From FEN-299 sp963717945 (lineage in GTDB: Bacteria; Acidobacteriota; Vicinamibacteria; Vicinamibacterales; Fen-181), in contig CAVQXT010000007.1 of assembly GCA_963717945.1 (NCBI GenBank), positions 1,426,001-1,490,000 of the forward strand: a stretch of 64,000 nt of DNA. The letters are read 5' to 3'. Each line of letters begins with the position of its first letter. Position 1 is the first letter of the stretch. Below are positions 34,957-43,721 of the stretch, one piece after another. The position numbers and the translations under genes were made by a program. A model generated the notes under the pieces. The model was given only the letters and a program-made list of their open reading frames with translations. It made no database searches and was not told the DNA's origin.

Positions 34957-35225
34957 ACCCATGAAAATGACGGCCGCGGCCTACGCGGGTTGGCGACTCC
35001 AAGGTGGCCGGCCGGAGATCTCCCGACGGGCGGGTGGCGCCAGGCGGGGGCCCCCCAGCGGGCCGAGCGCGACGCCCGTGACAAGCGCTGTGTGCGCGAG
35101 GACGCTGGGGGATCCTGGCGACAGGACCCGCCAGGCGCCAACCCGTCCCCCGCCCCCGCGGCCCCGTCATCGAGCGGATTGCCGAGCCCCGGCACTATTT
35201 TCTGAACCCGCCTGCCGGCGTCGGC
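34957..35225. other. Gene-free stretch after tRNA-Lys
   Basis: No credible coding frame or RNA gene is visible in this segment, part of a 459-base gap before the FAD oxidoreductase. It is GC-rich with short palindromes such as GGGGGGCCCCCC-like runs near 35045-35055. Confidence 0.5.
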
Positions 35226-35254
35226 TTGACAGCGGCTGAGCGGTCGCTTAGGTT
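35226..35254 (+). promoter_or_regulatory. Candidate promoter of the FAD oxidoreductase gene
   Basis: TTGACA at 35226-35231, a 17-nt spacer and a weak TAGGTT at 35249-35254. The start codon lies 116 nt further on. Confidence 0.4.
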
Positions 35255-35370
35255 GGGATTACAACCTGAACATTGCACGGCCCTTGCTCGGGCTTCGTGG
35301 TTCCTGCCTCCGGAGGGCTTCGCGGCTTCGCAGGGGCCATTCGTCTTGCGGACGCCGCAAGGAGGATGTG

Positions 35371-36756
35371 ATGCTCGACCAACCGACGATTGACAGCTTG
35401 CGCGCCAGTCTGCGCGGAAAGGTCACTCAGCCGGGTGATGCGGACTACGACGCCGCCCGGAAGGTCTACAACGCGATGATCGATCGGCGCCCGGGGCTGA
35501 TTGCTCGCTGCGCCGATGTGGCGGATGTCATGACGGCGCTCAGGTTCGGCCGCGAACACGACCTGCTCATAGCGGTTCGGGGCGGCGGTCACAACGCCGG
35601 CGGCCTGGGCGTGTGCGATGACGGTCTCGTGATCGACCTGTCCGCCATTCGATACGCGCGGGTCGATCCCGACGCCCGGACCGTCCGAGTGGGCGGCGGG
35701 ACCACCTGGGGCGAAGTCGATCACGCGACGCACGGCTTCGGAATGGCCACGCCGGCCGGGATCATCTCGACGACGGGCGTGGCCGGCCTCACGCTCGGCG
35801 GCGGGATCGGACACCTCACGCGCAAGTGCGGCCTCACCATCGACAACCTCCTGGAGGCCGACATGGTCCTGGCCGATGGCACCTTCGTGACCGTGTCGCC
35901 GGACCGCCACCCCGACCTGTTCTGGGCCATTCGGGGCGGAGGGGGAAATTTCGGGATCGTGACGTCGTTCCTCTTCAGGCTGCATCCTGTCGACAACGTG
36001 GTGGCGGGGCCCATGCTGTGGGACCTCGAGCACACGTCGGAGGTCGCTCAGTGGTATGCGGATTTCATCCGCACAGCGCCCGACGACCTCAGCGGTTTCC
36101 TGGCCATGCTCGTCGTGCCGCCGGCGCCTCCATTCCCTGAACACCTCCACCACAAGAAGATGTGCGGGATCGTCTGGTGTTACACGGGGCCGGCCGACCG
36201 ATTCGAGGAGCACTTCAAGCCGGTGCGTCGGATCAGGCCGCCGGCCTGCGAATTGGTGGGGGCGATGCCGCAGCCGGCGATGCAGAGCATGTTCGACGGG
36301 TTGTATCCGCCTGGCCTGCAGTGGTACTGGCGGGCGGATTTCGTCAACGATCTGAGCACCAAGGCTATCGCCGAACACGCGAAGTTCGGAGCCGCCATCC
36401 CGACGATGCACTCGAGCATGCACCTCTACCCGATCAATGGGGCGGCTCACAGAGTCGGCGACAAGGACACGGCCTGGAGTTACCGCGCCGCCACCTGGGC
36501 CATGGTCATCGTGGGGGTCGATCCCGACCCGGCCAACAAGGACCGCATCGTCAACTGGTCCAGGGCATACTGGGACGCGGTGCATCCCTACTCGGCCGGC
36601 GGCGCCTATGTGAACTTCATGATGGACGAGGGCGAGGAGCGCGTGAAAGCGACCTACCGCGGCAACTACGGCCGGCTGGCCGCGATCAAGAAGCAGTACG
36701 ACCCGGGCAACGTGTTCCGCGTGAACCAGAACATCAAGCCGGCGGCGTCGAGGTAA
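35371..36756 (+). CDS. FAD-binding oxidoreductase, berberine-bridge (BBE/PCMH) type
   Basis: A 461-residue flavoprotein. The FAD domain (about 40-210) has R-G-G-G-H-N-A-G-G-L-G, whose histidine is the usual covalent flavin attachment, and G-L-T-L-G-G-G-I-G-H-L-T-R-K. The last 45 residues form the BBE motif (Y-V-N-F-M-M-D-E...Y-R-G-N-Y-G-R-L...Y-D-P-G-N-V-F-R-V-N-Q-N-I). It oxidises an unknown sugar, alcohol or aromatic substrate with O2. No signal peptide is seen. The start at 35371 has a full AAGGAGG 6 nt upstream; an ATG at 35284 gives only an unconvincing extension. It is convergent with the ADOP permease, 17 nt away. Confidence 0.88.
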   Translation: MLDQPTIDSLRASLRGKVTQPGDADYDAARKVYNAMIDRRPGLIARCADVADVMTALRFGREHDLLIAVRGGGHNAGGLGVCDDGLVIDLSAIRYARVDPDARTVRVGGGTTWGEVDHATHGFGMATPAGIISTTGVAGLTLGGGIGHLTRKCGLTIDNLLEADMVLADGTFVTVSPDRHPDLFWAIRGGGGNFGIVTSFLFRLHPVDNVVAGPMLWDLEHTSEVAQWYADFIRTAPDDLSGFLAMLVVPPAPPFPEHLHHKKMCGIVWCYTGPADRFEEHFKPVRRIRPPACELVGAMPQPAMQSMFDGLYPPGLQWYWRADFVNDLSTKAIAEHAKFGAAIPTMHSSMHLYPINGAAHRVGDKDTAWSYRAATWAMVIVGVDPDPANKDRIVNWSRAYWDAVHPYSAGGAYVNFMMDEGEERVKATYRGNYGRLAAIKKQYDPGNVFRVNQNIKPAASR

Positions 36757-36773
36757 CGGTTGGCGCGGCGCCC

Positions 36774-39248
36774 TCACTCGCTCCGCAGCGCCACCATCGG
36801 ATCCACTCTCGTGGCCCGCCGGGCAGGGAAGAGGCAGGCCACGAGAGCGACCAGGCCGAGCCCCACGGCCACGCCGACCAGCGTCACCGGGTCGTGCGGC
36901 CGGATGCCGAACAGCAGTTGCGCGATGAGCCGGCCGAGGGCGACCGCCAGCGCGAGACCGACGACCAGCCCGGCCAGCGCCAGCGTCATGCCCTGTCCCA
37001 CGACGAGCCGGAGGACGTCGGCCCGCTGCGCGCCGAGCGCGATCCGGAAGCCGATCTCCTGCGTCCGAAGCGTGACGGTGTAGGCCATCACGCCGTAGAT
37101 GCCGACGGCCGCCAGCGCGAGGGCCAGCAGGCCGAAGATGCCGAGCAGCGCGGCCCCCATCCGCGGCGCCCACAGGTTCTGCTCGATCTGCTCGGCGATC
37201 GTCCCCGCGTTTGGCAGCGGCATGTTCGGATCGACGGCCTTGATCCGGGCGCGAAGATCGCCAAAGACCGCCGTCGGGTCGCCGACCGTGCGGACCACCA
37301 GCGCGGCCGCCGGGGCGTACTCCTGGCGGAGCGGACGGTAGATGACCGGCGCGGGGTCTTCTCCGACCGCGCCGAATACGGAGTCCGCGACGACGCCCAC
37401 CACCTCATAGAGGATTGTGGACTGGACGATGGTGAAGCGCTTGTGGAGCGCCTGCTGGCCGGGCCAGAGCTGGCGGGCCAGGGCTTCGTTGACGATCGCG
37501 ATCGGCGCGGCGTCGGCGCGATCGAAGGGGGTGAAATCGCGCCCGGCGCGAAACGGCACCCCAATCGTCTCGAAGTAGCCCGGCGACACGTCGTCGAACG
37601 GGACGAGCGTGCCGCGCGCGGTTGACGACTGTTCGTGGCCCTCCGGGAACACGGTCAGCAGGACGCCGTTGCCGCCCGCCAGCGGCACCATCGACGCGAC
37701 GGCCGCCGCCCGGACGCCGCGGACCTGCCGCGCCGCCTCGATCGCCGCCTGGTAGAGCTGCTGGCCGCGTTCCTCGTCGTACCGCTGGCGGCCCGGGTCG
37801 AGGCCCGCGAAGGCCAGGTGCGCCGCGTCGAACCCCACGTCCATCGTCTGGGCCGCGTGCAGGCTCCGGACGAACAGGCCCGCGCCCACGAGCGCCACGG
37901 TGGCCAGCGCGACTTCCGAGACGACGAGCAGGCTGCGCAGCGCGCCGCGGCCGGCCCCCATCGCGCCGCTTCGGCCGCCGAGCTTCAGCGCGTCCACCAG
38001 GCTCGCCCGGGACAGCTTGATCGCCGGCGCGAGGCCGAAGACGATGCCGGTGAGGAGCGAGACGCCCGCCGTGAAGGCGAGCACGGTCCGATCCAGGGTG
38101 AGGTCGATCGCGGCGTCGGCGAGCATCGGCGGGCGAAACGCCCACAGCGCGTTGCGGCCCCACCAGGCGACGACGATCCCGACGGCGCCGCCCGCGAGCG
38201 AGAGGACCACGCTCTCGACCAGCAACTGCCTCACCACGCGAGCGCGGCTCGCCCCGAGCGCCGACCTGACGGCGATGTCCTTCTCCCTCCGCGCCGATTG
38301 GGCGAGCAGCAGGTTGGCGACGTTCACGCACGCGATGAGCAGCACGAACCCGACGATGGCCATCGTGACGCCGCCGGCACGGACAAACTGCGCGCGCTCG
38401 TTGATGCCGAGCGCCGAGTCCGAGACCGGCGCCATCTCGATCGTCCGCCCGCCGTTGTCGCCGGGGTACTCCTGGGCGAGCGACGCCGCCAGCACTTTCA
38501 TCGCCGCGCGCGCCTCGCGGATGCCGACGCCCGGCTTCAGGCGGCCCAGGATGCTCACCCACCTGAACCGCCGGTTGGTGATGAGGTCCTTGATCTGCCC
38601 CGTGAACAACTGGTCCCGCATGCCGAGCGGGATCCAGACCCATTCCGGGCCGGCCAGCGCGAAGGTCCCCTTGAATCCCTCCTGCGTCACGCCGACCACC
38701 GTGAACGAGATGTTGTTGAGCGTGATGCTCCGGCCGATGACGCCGCGGTCGGCCCCGAACCGCTTGACCCAGGCGGTGTAGCTGAGGACGGCCACGGGCG
38801 CCGCCCGGTCGATGTCCTCGTCGGGCAGGAACAGGCGGCCCAGCGCCGGCCTGATGCCGAGCACGCCAAAATAGTTCGCCGTCGTCATCATCCCGGGCAC
38901 CGGCTCGGCGTCGCCCTGGCCGGCAAGCTGCAGGCCGACGAACGAGAACCCCGCGAGCCCGCTGAAGACGGTGTTCTTGTCCCGGTAGTCCCGGAAGTTC
39001 TGGATCGACGTCGGCGTGAGGTTGAAGTTGCCGGCCTGCACGGTCTTCGTATCGAGGGTGAACAGCTCCGCCACGGTGGCGGGGTCCTCGATCGCGAGCG
39101 GGTGGAGAAAGACCGCGTTGACGACGGTGAAGATGGCCGTGTTCGCGCCGATGCCGAGCGCGAGCGACAGCACGGCGACCAGCGTGAAACCAGGTTGCGC
39201 CAGGAGCGACCGCAGCGCGTACTTCAGGTCTCGGGCCAGGCCTTCCAT
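36774..39248 (-). CDS. ADOP-type ABC transporter permease (MacB/FtsX family, duplicated)
   Basis: An 824-residue membrane protein. It begins with the characteristic D-L-K-Y-A-L-R-S-L-L-A-Q-P-G-F-T and has eight helices: one near residue 20, three around 285-420, one near 440 and three around 690-810. Two MacB-PCD periplasmic domains (about 50-250 and 470-660) and two FtsX domains show the internal duplication that defines the acidobacterial duplicated orphan permeases. No ATPase partner lies nearby, as the name orphan implies. ATG 39248 has a G-run 6 nt upstream; an ATG two codons earlier abuts it. It follows the O-methyltransferase by 30 nt and may be co-transcribed. Confidence 0.9.
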   Translation of the reverse strand: MEGLARDLKYALRSLLAQPGFTLVAVLSLALGIGANTAIFTVVNAVFLHPLAIEDPATVAELFTLDTKTVQAGNFNLTPTSIQNFRDYRDKNTVFSGLAGFSFVGLQLAGQGDAEPVPGMMTTANYFGVLGIRPALGRLFLPDEDIDRAAPVAVLSYTAWVKRFGADRGVIGRSITLNNISFTVVGVTQEGFKGTFALAGPEWVWIPLGMRDQLFTGQIKDLITNRRFRWVSILGRLKPGVGIREARAAMKVLAASLAQEYPGDNGGRTIEMAPVSDSALGINERAQFVRAGGVTMAIVGFVLLIACVNVANLLLAQSARREKDIAVRSALGASRARVVRQLLVESVVLSLAGGAVGIVVAWWGRNALWAFRPPMLADAAIDLTLDRTVLAFTAGVSLLTGIVFGLAPAIKLSRASLVDALKLGGRSGAMGAGRGALRSLLVVSEVALATVALVGAGLFVRSLHAAQTMDVGFDAAHLAFAGLDPGRQRYDEERGQQLYQAAIEAARQVRGVRAAAVASMVPLAGGNGVLLTVFPEGHEQSSTARGTLVPFDDVSPGYFETIGVPFRAGRDFTPFDRADAAPIAIVNEALARQLWPGQQALHKRFTIVQSTILYEVVGVVADSVFGAVGEDPAPVIYRPLRQEYAPAAALVVRTVGDPTAVFGDLRARIKAVDPNMPLPNAGTIAEQIEQNLWAPRMGAALLGIFGLLALALAAVGIYGVMAYTVTLRTQEIGFRIALGAQRADVLRLVVGQGMTLALAGLVVGLALAVALGRLIAQLLFGIRPHDPVTLVGVAVGLGLVALVACLFPARRATRVDPMVALRSE

Positions 39249-39278
39249 GGGCATCCCCCCCCGTCGAAAGGCGCGCGG

Positions 39279-39956
39279 CTACCGCCGGTTGAACGAGATC
39301 GAGATCCCTTCGCCCGCCGGCGTGACAATCGACGTCAGCAGGTTCGGATACCGCTCGATGGCCGCGAGGAAGTCCGGCATGTCCTTCCCCTTGTTGACGA
39401 CGTTGTGCGCCAGGAAGACGCCGCCGCCGTCCAGGCGCGGCAGCACCAGGTCGAGGAAGCGCTTGTAGTCCTTCTTCCACGCGTCGAGGAAGACGAAGTC
39501 GAACGTGCCCGGCAGGCGCGGGATTTCCTTGAACGCGTCACCCTGCACGACCTGGACGATGTCGGAGAGGCCGGCGCGGCGCACGTTGTCGGCCGCCTCG
39601 CGGGCGCGAGCCGGGTCGAACTCGATCGTGACCAGCCGGCCGCCGGTCTCGCGCAGGCCGAGGCCGATCCAGATCGCGCTGTACCCGCTGGCCGACCCGA
39701 TCTCGAGCGCGCGCTTGGACCGGCACGCCGCCGCCATCACGCGGAGGAACCGGCCGTCCTCTTCGGACACGGCCAGCAGGCCGGTATCGACCTGCCTGAT
39801 CTGCCGCAGCAGCTTGCTCAGCTCCGGCGGCAACTGGGACGGAGGTCTCGGCGGCTGCGGCGGCTGCGCGCCCCCTCGAGACATCGATGGCGCCGCCGCG
39901 AGCGCGGCGACCAGGACGACAAGGCGAAAGAGCCAGGTCCGCGGGGTGTGCGTCAT
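39279..39956 (-). CDS. Exported catechol-O-methyltransferase-like SAM methyltransferase
   Basis: A 225-residue protein with an N-terminal hydrophobic segment (W-L-F-R-L-V-V-L-V-A-A-L-A-A-A-P-S-M-S) and a proline-rich linker, then an O-methyltransferase family 3 domain. The SAM site is A-L-E-I-G-S-A-S-G-Y-S-A-I-W, with the second acidic residue in V-T-I-E-F-D and the metal/substrate motif F-V-F-L-D-A-W-K. The signal-like start would place a SAM-using enzyme at or beyond the inner membrane, which is odd because SAM is cytosolic; the segment may be a membrane anchor. It overlaps the hemY stop by 4 nt (ATGA). Confidence 0.85.
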   Translation of the reverse strand: MTHTPRTWLFRLVVLVAALAAAPSMSRGGAQPPQPPRPPSQLPPELSKLLRQIRQVDTGLLAVSEEDGRFLRVMAAACRSKRALEIGSASGYSAIWIGLGLRETGGRLVTIEFDPARAREAADNVRRAGLSDIVQVVQGDAFKEIPRLPGTFDFVFLDAWKKDYKRFLDLVLPRLDGGGVFLAHNVVNKGKDMPDFLAAIERYPNLLTSIVTPAGEGISISFNRR

Positions 39957-41344
39957 ACTCGCTCGCTCCGATCCGAAGCCATCCATGCGGCCACGTCGGT
40001 CGCCGTCCTGCGGGCATCGGCCACGCAGTCGGGGACCCCCACGCCGCGAAAGCCCGATCCCGTCACGAAGAGACCCGGCAAGGCGGCGAGCCGGCGGTCG
40101 ATCGCCGCGATGATATCCAGGTGGCCGACGTTGTGCTGGGCGTTCGCCCGTTCCCAGCGGTGCAGCCTGGCGAACAGGGGATCGCCGGTGATGCCGTGCA
40201 GGCGCACCATCTCCGCCTTTGACGCCGAGACCAGGTCGTCGTCGGACCGGCGGAACGCCTCGGGATCCCGCGCGCCGCCGACGAACGCGCGCAGCAGGAC
40301 GTGGCCGTCGGGCGCCCGATCCCGCCATTTCGACGAAATCCACGACCCGGCCATGATAATCGTGTTCTCCACGCGCGGGATGACGAAACCGGCGCCCCGG
40401 AGCGGGTGCGCCACGTCCGCGCGGCGGTACCCGAAGGTCACCGTCGCGCTCGAGGCGTACGGGATCCGGGCGCAGAGCGCGGCGAGATCCCCGTCGGCTG
40501 GCCGCAGCATCTCGGCCGCGGCGAAGGCCGGTGCGCAGACGACGACGACTGCGGCCGACAGGGTGTCGCCCGACTCGAGCGTGAGCTGGTAACGATCGCG
40601 GCGCTCGATCGCGCGGACGCCGGTGTTCAGCGAGATCCGGTCCGAAGGCAGGACACCGAGCAGGGCGTCCACGATCTCTTCGAGCCCTCCCGGCAGGGAC
40701 ATGAACGCGCCGTTGGACGACTTGGGCTGCCTGATCTGGCGGAAAGCCCGGAGCACGCTGCCGTACTTCCGCTCGGCCTCCAGGAACCGGGGGAAGAGCG
40801 CCCGCATCGAGAGACGATTGACGTCGCCCGCGTGGATGCCCGCGAGCAGCGGCTCGGCCAGGTAGGTGACCGCTTCGGAGCCGAACCGGCGGCCGATGAA
40901 CGAGGCAATCGACTCGTCCGCGCCGTCGGTCCTCCTCGGCACGAGCAGTTCGGCCGCCATGCGCGCCTTTCCGGCGAAGGAGAAGAGCCGCGTGGCCGCC
41001 AGGGCGCCGACGTTGCGCGGGATCCCGAGCATCGAGCTCTCGGGCAGGGGGTGCAGCGTGCCCTTCTTGAGGATGTACGCCGCTCGCGGCAGCGAGGTCG
41101 GAAAGAGCCGGTCGCCGAGTCCGAGCTCCTTGCAGAGCGTGATGGCGGCGGGCTTCTGGATGAGCAGGGCGTCGGGACCCGCGTCGAAGGTGAACCCGTC
41201 GATCTTCTCGGTGAAGATGACGCCGCCCGCCCGCGCGCCGCGCTCCAGGACCCGGAAGCTGATGCCGCGGCGCTGGAGTTCGTACGCCGTCGCGAGCCCG
41301 GCAATCCCTCCGCCCACGATCAGCACGTCACACGAACTCGGCAT
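39953..41344 (-). CDS. hemY: Protoporphyrinogen oxidase, HemY type
   Basis: A 463-residue FAD enzyme that oxidises protoporphyrinogen IX (or coproporphyrinogen III) late in haem synthesis. The N-terminal dinucleotide site is D-V-L-I-V-G-G-G-I-A-G-L-A-T-A, followed by the R-x-G-G motif (A-R-A-G-G-V-I), and the C-terminus has the FAD-contacting G-S-G-F-R-G-V-G-V-P-D-C. It starts at ATG 41344 with AGGTG upstream. hemE, hemH and hemY lie in order on this strand, so it is the third haem gene of the cluster. Confidence 0.93.
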   Translation of the reverse strand: MPSSCDVLIVGGGIAGLATAYELQRRGISFRVLERGARAGGVIFTEKIDGFTFDAGPDALLIQKPAAITLCKELGLGDRLFPTSLPRAAYILKKGTLHPLPESSMLGIPRNVGALAATRLFSFAGKARMAAELLVPRRTDGADESIASFIGRRFGSEAVTYLAEPLLAGIHAGDVNRLSMRALFPRFLEAERKYGSVLRAFRQIRQPKSSNGAFMSLPGGLEEIVDALLGVLPSDRISLNTGVRAIERRDRYQLTLESGDTLSAAVVVVCAPAFAAAEMLRPADGDLAALCARIPYASSATVTFGYRRADVAHPLRGAGFVIPRVENTIIMAGSWISSKWRDRAPDGHVLLRAFVGGARDPEAFRRSDDDLVSASKAEMVRLHGITGDPLFARLHRWERANAQHNVGHLDIIAAIDRRLAALPGLFVTGSGFRGVGVPDCVADARRTATDVAAWMASDRSERV

Positions 41345-41370
41345 GGACACCTGCACGTCACGGACAGCAA

Positions 41371-41391
41371 TTAGCTGACAGCGGATCACGG
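41371..41391 (-). repeat. Dispersed 21-bp repeat, copy A
   Basis: This 21-bp stretch is the exact reverse complement of 56094-56114 (core TGATCCGCTGTCAGC). A degenerate second half follows in both places (GCTGCCAGCGGATC here, CTCCGCTGCCGGCAG there). Confidence 0.85.
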
Positions 41392-41440
41392 TCGGCGCAC
41401 GGGGACCAGTGCAGCTGCCAGCGGATCATGATCCAGGTCC

Positions 41441-41496
41441 GAAGCCTGAGGCCCGAAGCCTGAGGCCCGAAGCCTGGAGCCCGAAGCCTGGAGCCC
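41441..41496. repeat. Heptad repeat array 3 (eight units), downstream of hemH
   Basis: Eight exact 7-mers: GAAGCCT, GAGGCCC, GAAGCCT, GAGGCCC, GAAGCCT, GGAGCCC, GAAGCCT, GGAGCCC. They alternate as 14-mers. The array ends 12 nt from the hemH stop and mirrors array 4 on the other side of hemH. Confidence 0.9.
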
Positions 41497-41508
41497 AAGT
41501 CCTCACCG

Positions 41509-42390
41509 TCAGGCGAGAACCGATCTCACCAGCTCCTCGAGCAGCAAAATGAACTCCTCCGAATCGTTCAGCGACGGCGTGCGGCGAAACCGCACGCCGC
41601 AGTCGGCGGCGGTCGCGGCCGCCTGCACGTCGAGGTCGAACAGGATCTCCGTATGGTCGCTGACGAACCCGATCGGGACGATCAGCATCCGCCGGATGCC
41701 GGCGGCGGCGCGTTCGCGGATCGTCGCGTTCAGCTCGGGGCCGATCCACGGCTCGGGCGTCCGTCCCGCGCTCTGGAACGCCAGGCCGTAGCTCTCGATG
41801 CCGGCCCGCCGCGCCACGCCGGCGGCCGTCGCGCGAACCTCGTCCACGTAGGGGTCGCCCGAAGCGACCACGCGCTCGGGGAGCGCGTGCGCCGTGAAGA
41901 CGACCGCCTCGCCGGGCGCCGGCCCGCCGATCGCGCGGATCCTGGCGGCGTATGCCTCCAGCAGCCGCGGGTGCGCGTGGAACGACGGCACGCACTCGAA
42001 GTCGATCCCGGCCGGCATCGCCGCCCGCGCGGCGTCGACGTACTTCCCGACGCTCAGCGTGGAGAACTGCGGCGCCAGCGGAATCCCTACCACCCGCGTC
42101 ACGCTCGAGCCCGCCAGGCCGCCGAGCGCTTCGGCGATGTATGGGTGCCAGTTGCGCATGCCGACCACCACGGGCACCGCGCCACCCAGTCTTGCTGCCA
42201 GCCGCTCGCGCTGGCTGAAGGTGATCTCGGTCAGCGGAGAGCGCCCGCCGATGGCGGAGTAGTTGCGCCGGATCTCGGCCAGCAGCTCGGGCGAGGCCGG
42301 CCGCCCGCCGCGGACCCGCTCGAGGTACTCGGGCAGATCGTCGAGCGAGGACGGCGTCCCGTGGGCCATCAGGAGTATGGCGGTGGACAT
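41509..42390 (-). CDS. hemH: Ferrochelatase
   Basis: A 293-residue enzyme that inserts Fe2+ into protoporphyrin IX or coproporphyrin III. It starts L-L-M-A-H-G-T-P, and the iron-binding histidine region is F-T-A-H-A-L-P-E-R, with F-V-S-D-H-T-E-I-L-F-D-L-D further on. The length fits short bacterial ferrochelatases without a C-terminal 2Fe-2S extension. GAGGTC precedes the ATG at 42390. Heptad arrays flank the gene on both sides. Confidence 0.93.
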   Translation of the reverse strand: MSTAILLMAHGTPSSLDDLPEYLERVRGGRPASPELLAEIRRNYSAIGGRSPLTEITFSQRERLAARLGGAVPVVVGMRNWHPYIAEALGGLAGSSVTRVVGIPLAPQFSTLSVGKYVDAARAAMPAGIDFECVPSFHAHPRLLEAYAARIRAIGGPAPGEAVVFTAHALPERVVASGDPYVDEVRATAAGVARRAGIESYGLAFQSAGRTPEPWIGPELNATIRERAAAGIRRMLIVPIGFVSDHTEILFDLDVQAAATAADCGVRFRRTPSLNDSEEFILLLEELVRSVLA

Positions 42391-42400
42391 GACCTCAACA

Positions 42401-42442
42401 GGCTCCAGGCTTCGGGCTCCAGGCTTCGGGCTCCAGGCTTCG
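42401..42442. repeat. Heptad repeat array 4 (six units), upstream of hemH
   Basis: GGCTCCA and GGCTTCG alternate three times. The reverse complement equals the GAAGCCT-GGAGCCC 14-mer of array 3, so arrays 3 and 4 form inverted repeats bracketing hemH. Confidence 0.9.
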
Positions 42443-42492
42443 GGCCGTATCACGCGCGATCTGGCAGCCACTGCCCACCGGTTAGTAAGCAC

Positions 42493-42536
42493 GCGTGACA
42501 GACTGACCACTAGCCACTAGCGACTGACCACTACTG
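42493..42536. repeat. Heptad repeat array 5 (GACCACT class) at the hemE stop
   Basis: After GCGTGACAGACT come GACCACT, AGCCACT, AGCGACT, GACCACT. The hemE stop codon is formed by the last unit (reverse strand TAG at 42533-42531). The same opening GCGTGACA-ACTGAC and ACCACTAGCCAC occur at 53458-53490. Confidence 0.8.
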
Positions 42537-43568
42537 CTTCGTGCCCACCCCGTACTCGTGCACGTGATTAGCCAGCGCCTCCACCGCCTCGACGCTCGTG
42601 CCGGGCAGGATCCCGTGCCCGAGATTGAAGATGTGGCCGGGCCGCCCGTCGGCCCTCCGCAGCACGTCGTCGGCGCCGGACAAGAGGCGCTCGGCCGGCG
42701 CGAGCAGCAGCGTCGGGTCCAGGTTCCCCTGGATGGCGTGATCCTCGCCGATAAGCGCCCACGCCGCGTCGAGCGGAATGCGCCAGTCGGCGCCCACGAC
42801 GTCGCCGCCGGCTTCGGCGAGGAGCGGCAGCAGCGTGGCGGTGCCGGTCCCGAAGTGAATCGTCGGGACGCCGGTCGTTTTCAGGCGGTCGAAGATGTGC
42901 CGGGTGTGCGGCAGCACGAACTCGCGGTAATCGGCCGGGCCGAGCGCGCCGATCCAGGAATCGAACAGCTGCACGGCGTCGGCGCCGGCTTCGACCTGCG
43001 CCACGAGGTACTCCGCGGCGGTCTCGGCCAGCAGGGCGCACAGGCGGTGCCAGGCCTTCGGCTTGCCGTACATCAGGGCCTTGGTGTGCGCGTAGTGGTT
43101 CGAGTGACCGCCCTCGATGGCGTACGACGCCAGCGTGAACGGGGCGCCCGCGAACCCGATGAGGGGGACCAGCCCCGCCAGCTGCGACTTGACGAGGCCG
43201 ATCGCCTCGAGGACCGGAGCGAGCCGTTCGCGCGGCTCGAACGGGGAGAGCGCGTCGATGTCGGCTTCGGATCTGATCGGGCGATCGACCCGGGGCCCGT
43301 CGCCCTTCACGAAGTCGAAGGGGAGTCCCAGGGGCTCCAGGGGCAGGAGCAGGTCGGAGAAGATGATGGCCGCGTCGAGCGGCAGGCGCCGGACCGGCTG
43401 CAGGGTGACCTCGGCCGCCAGTTCGGGGGTCCGGCACAGGTCGAGCATCGAGTAGCGGTCGCGGAGGGCGCGGTATTCCTTCATATATCGGCCCGCCTGG
43501 CGCATGAACCAGACCGGGGTGGCGTCAACAGGCTGACGCCGGCACGCTCGCAGGAATCGATCGTTCAT
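42531..43568 (-). CDS. hemE: Uroporphyrinogen decarboxylase
   Basis: A 345-residue enzyme that converts uroporphyrinogen III to coproporphyrinogen III. It has the signature F-M-R-Q-A-G-R-Y near residues 21-28 and the substrate motif G-F-A-G-A-P-F-T-L-A-S-Y. The catalytic aspartate lies in I-I-F-S-D-L-L. GAGG lies 7 nt before the ATG at 43568. It is the first gene of the haem cluster, followed at 140 nt by hemH. Confidence 0.95.
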   Translation of the reverse strand: MNDRFLRACRRQPVDATPVWFMRQAGRYMKEYRALRDRYSMLDLCRTPELAAEVTLQPVRRLPLDAAIIFSDLLLPLEPLGLPFDFVKGDGPRVDRPIRSEADIDALSPFEPRERLAPVLEAIGLVKSQLAGLVPLIGFAGAPFTLASYAIEGGHSNHYAHTKALMYGKPKAWHRLCALLAETAAEYLVAQVEAGADAVQLFDSWIGALGPADYREFVLPHTRHIFDRLKTTGVPTIHFGTGTATLLPLLAEAGGDVVGADWRIPLDAAWALIGEDHAIQGNLDPTLLLAPAERLLSGADDVLRRADGRPGHIFNLGHGILPGTSVEAVEALANHVHEYGVGTKQ

Positions 43569-43661
43569 TGGGTGGCCTCTGGATCGGTGGCAAAGCCACA
43601 AGTATCGCATATCCAGGCGACGGCGTGGGGCGCCAGCGGCCGGATTGCTTGACAATAGTGG

Positions 43662-43667
43662 TATACT
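43662..43667 (+). promoter_or_regulatory. Extended -10 box for the H1-tailed nuclease-like gene
   Basis: TGGTATACT has the TG extension and TATACT. A start site near 43674 gives a leader of about 48 nt that can fold a GGCTAC/GTAGCC hairpin at 43680-43698. A TTGACA at 43649 is too close to be the partner -35. Confidence 0.5.
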
Positions 43668-43721
43668 TCGGCGCTTGTCCGGCTACTCTTCAGGTAGCCT
43701 GGAGTTCTCAAGGGAGGCCCT

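Noticed and set aside
34957..35225. Possible protein after tRNA-Lys
   Set aside because: Several overlapping open frames exist but none has a start signal or protein-like sequence; the region is GC-rich and frames stay open by chance.
41441..42536. CRISPR array
   Set aside because: The repeats are contiguous 7-mers without unique spacers of constant length and no cas genes are present.
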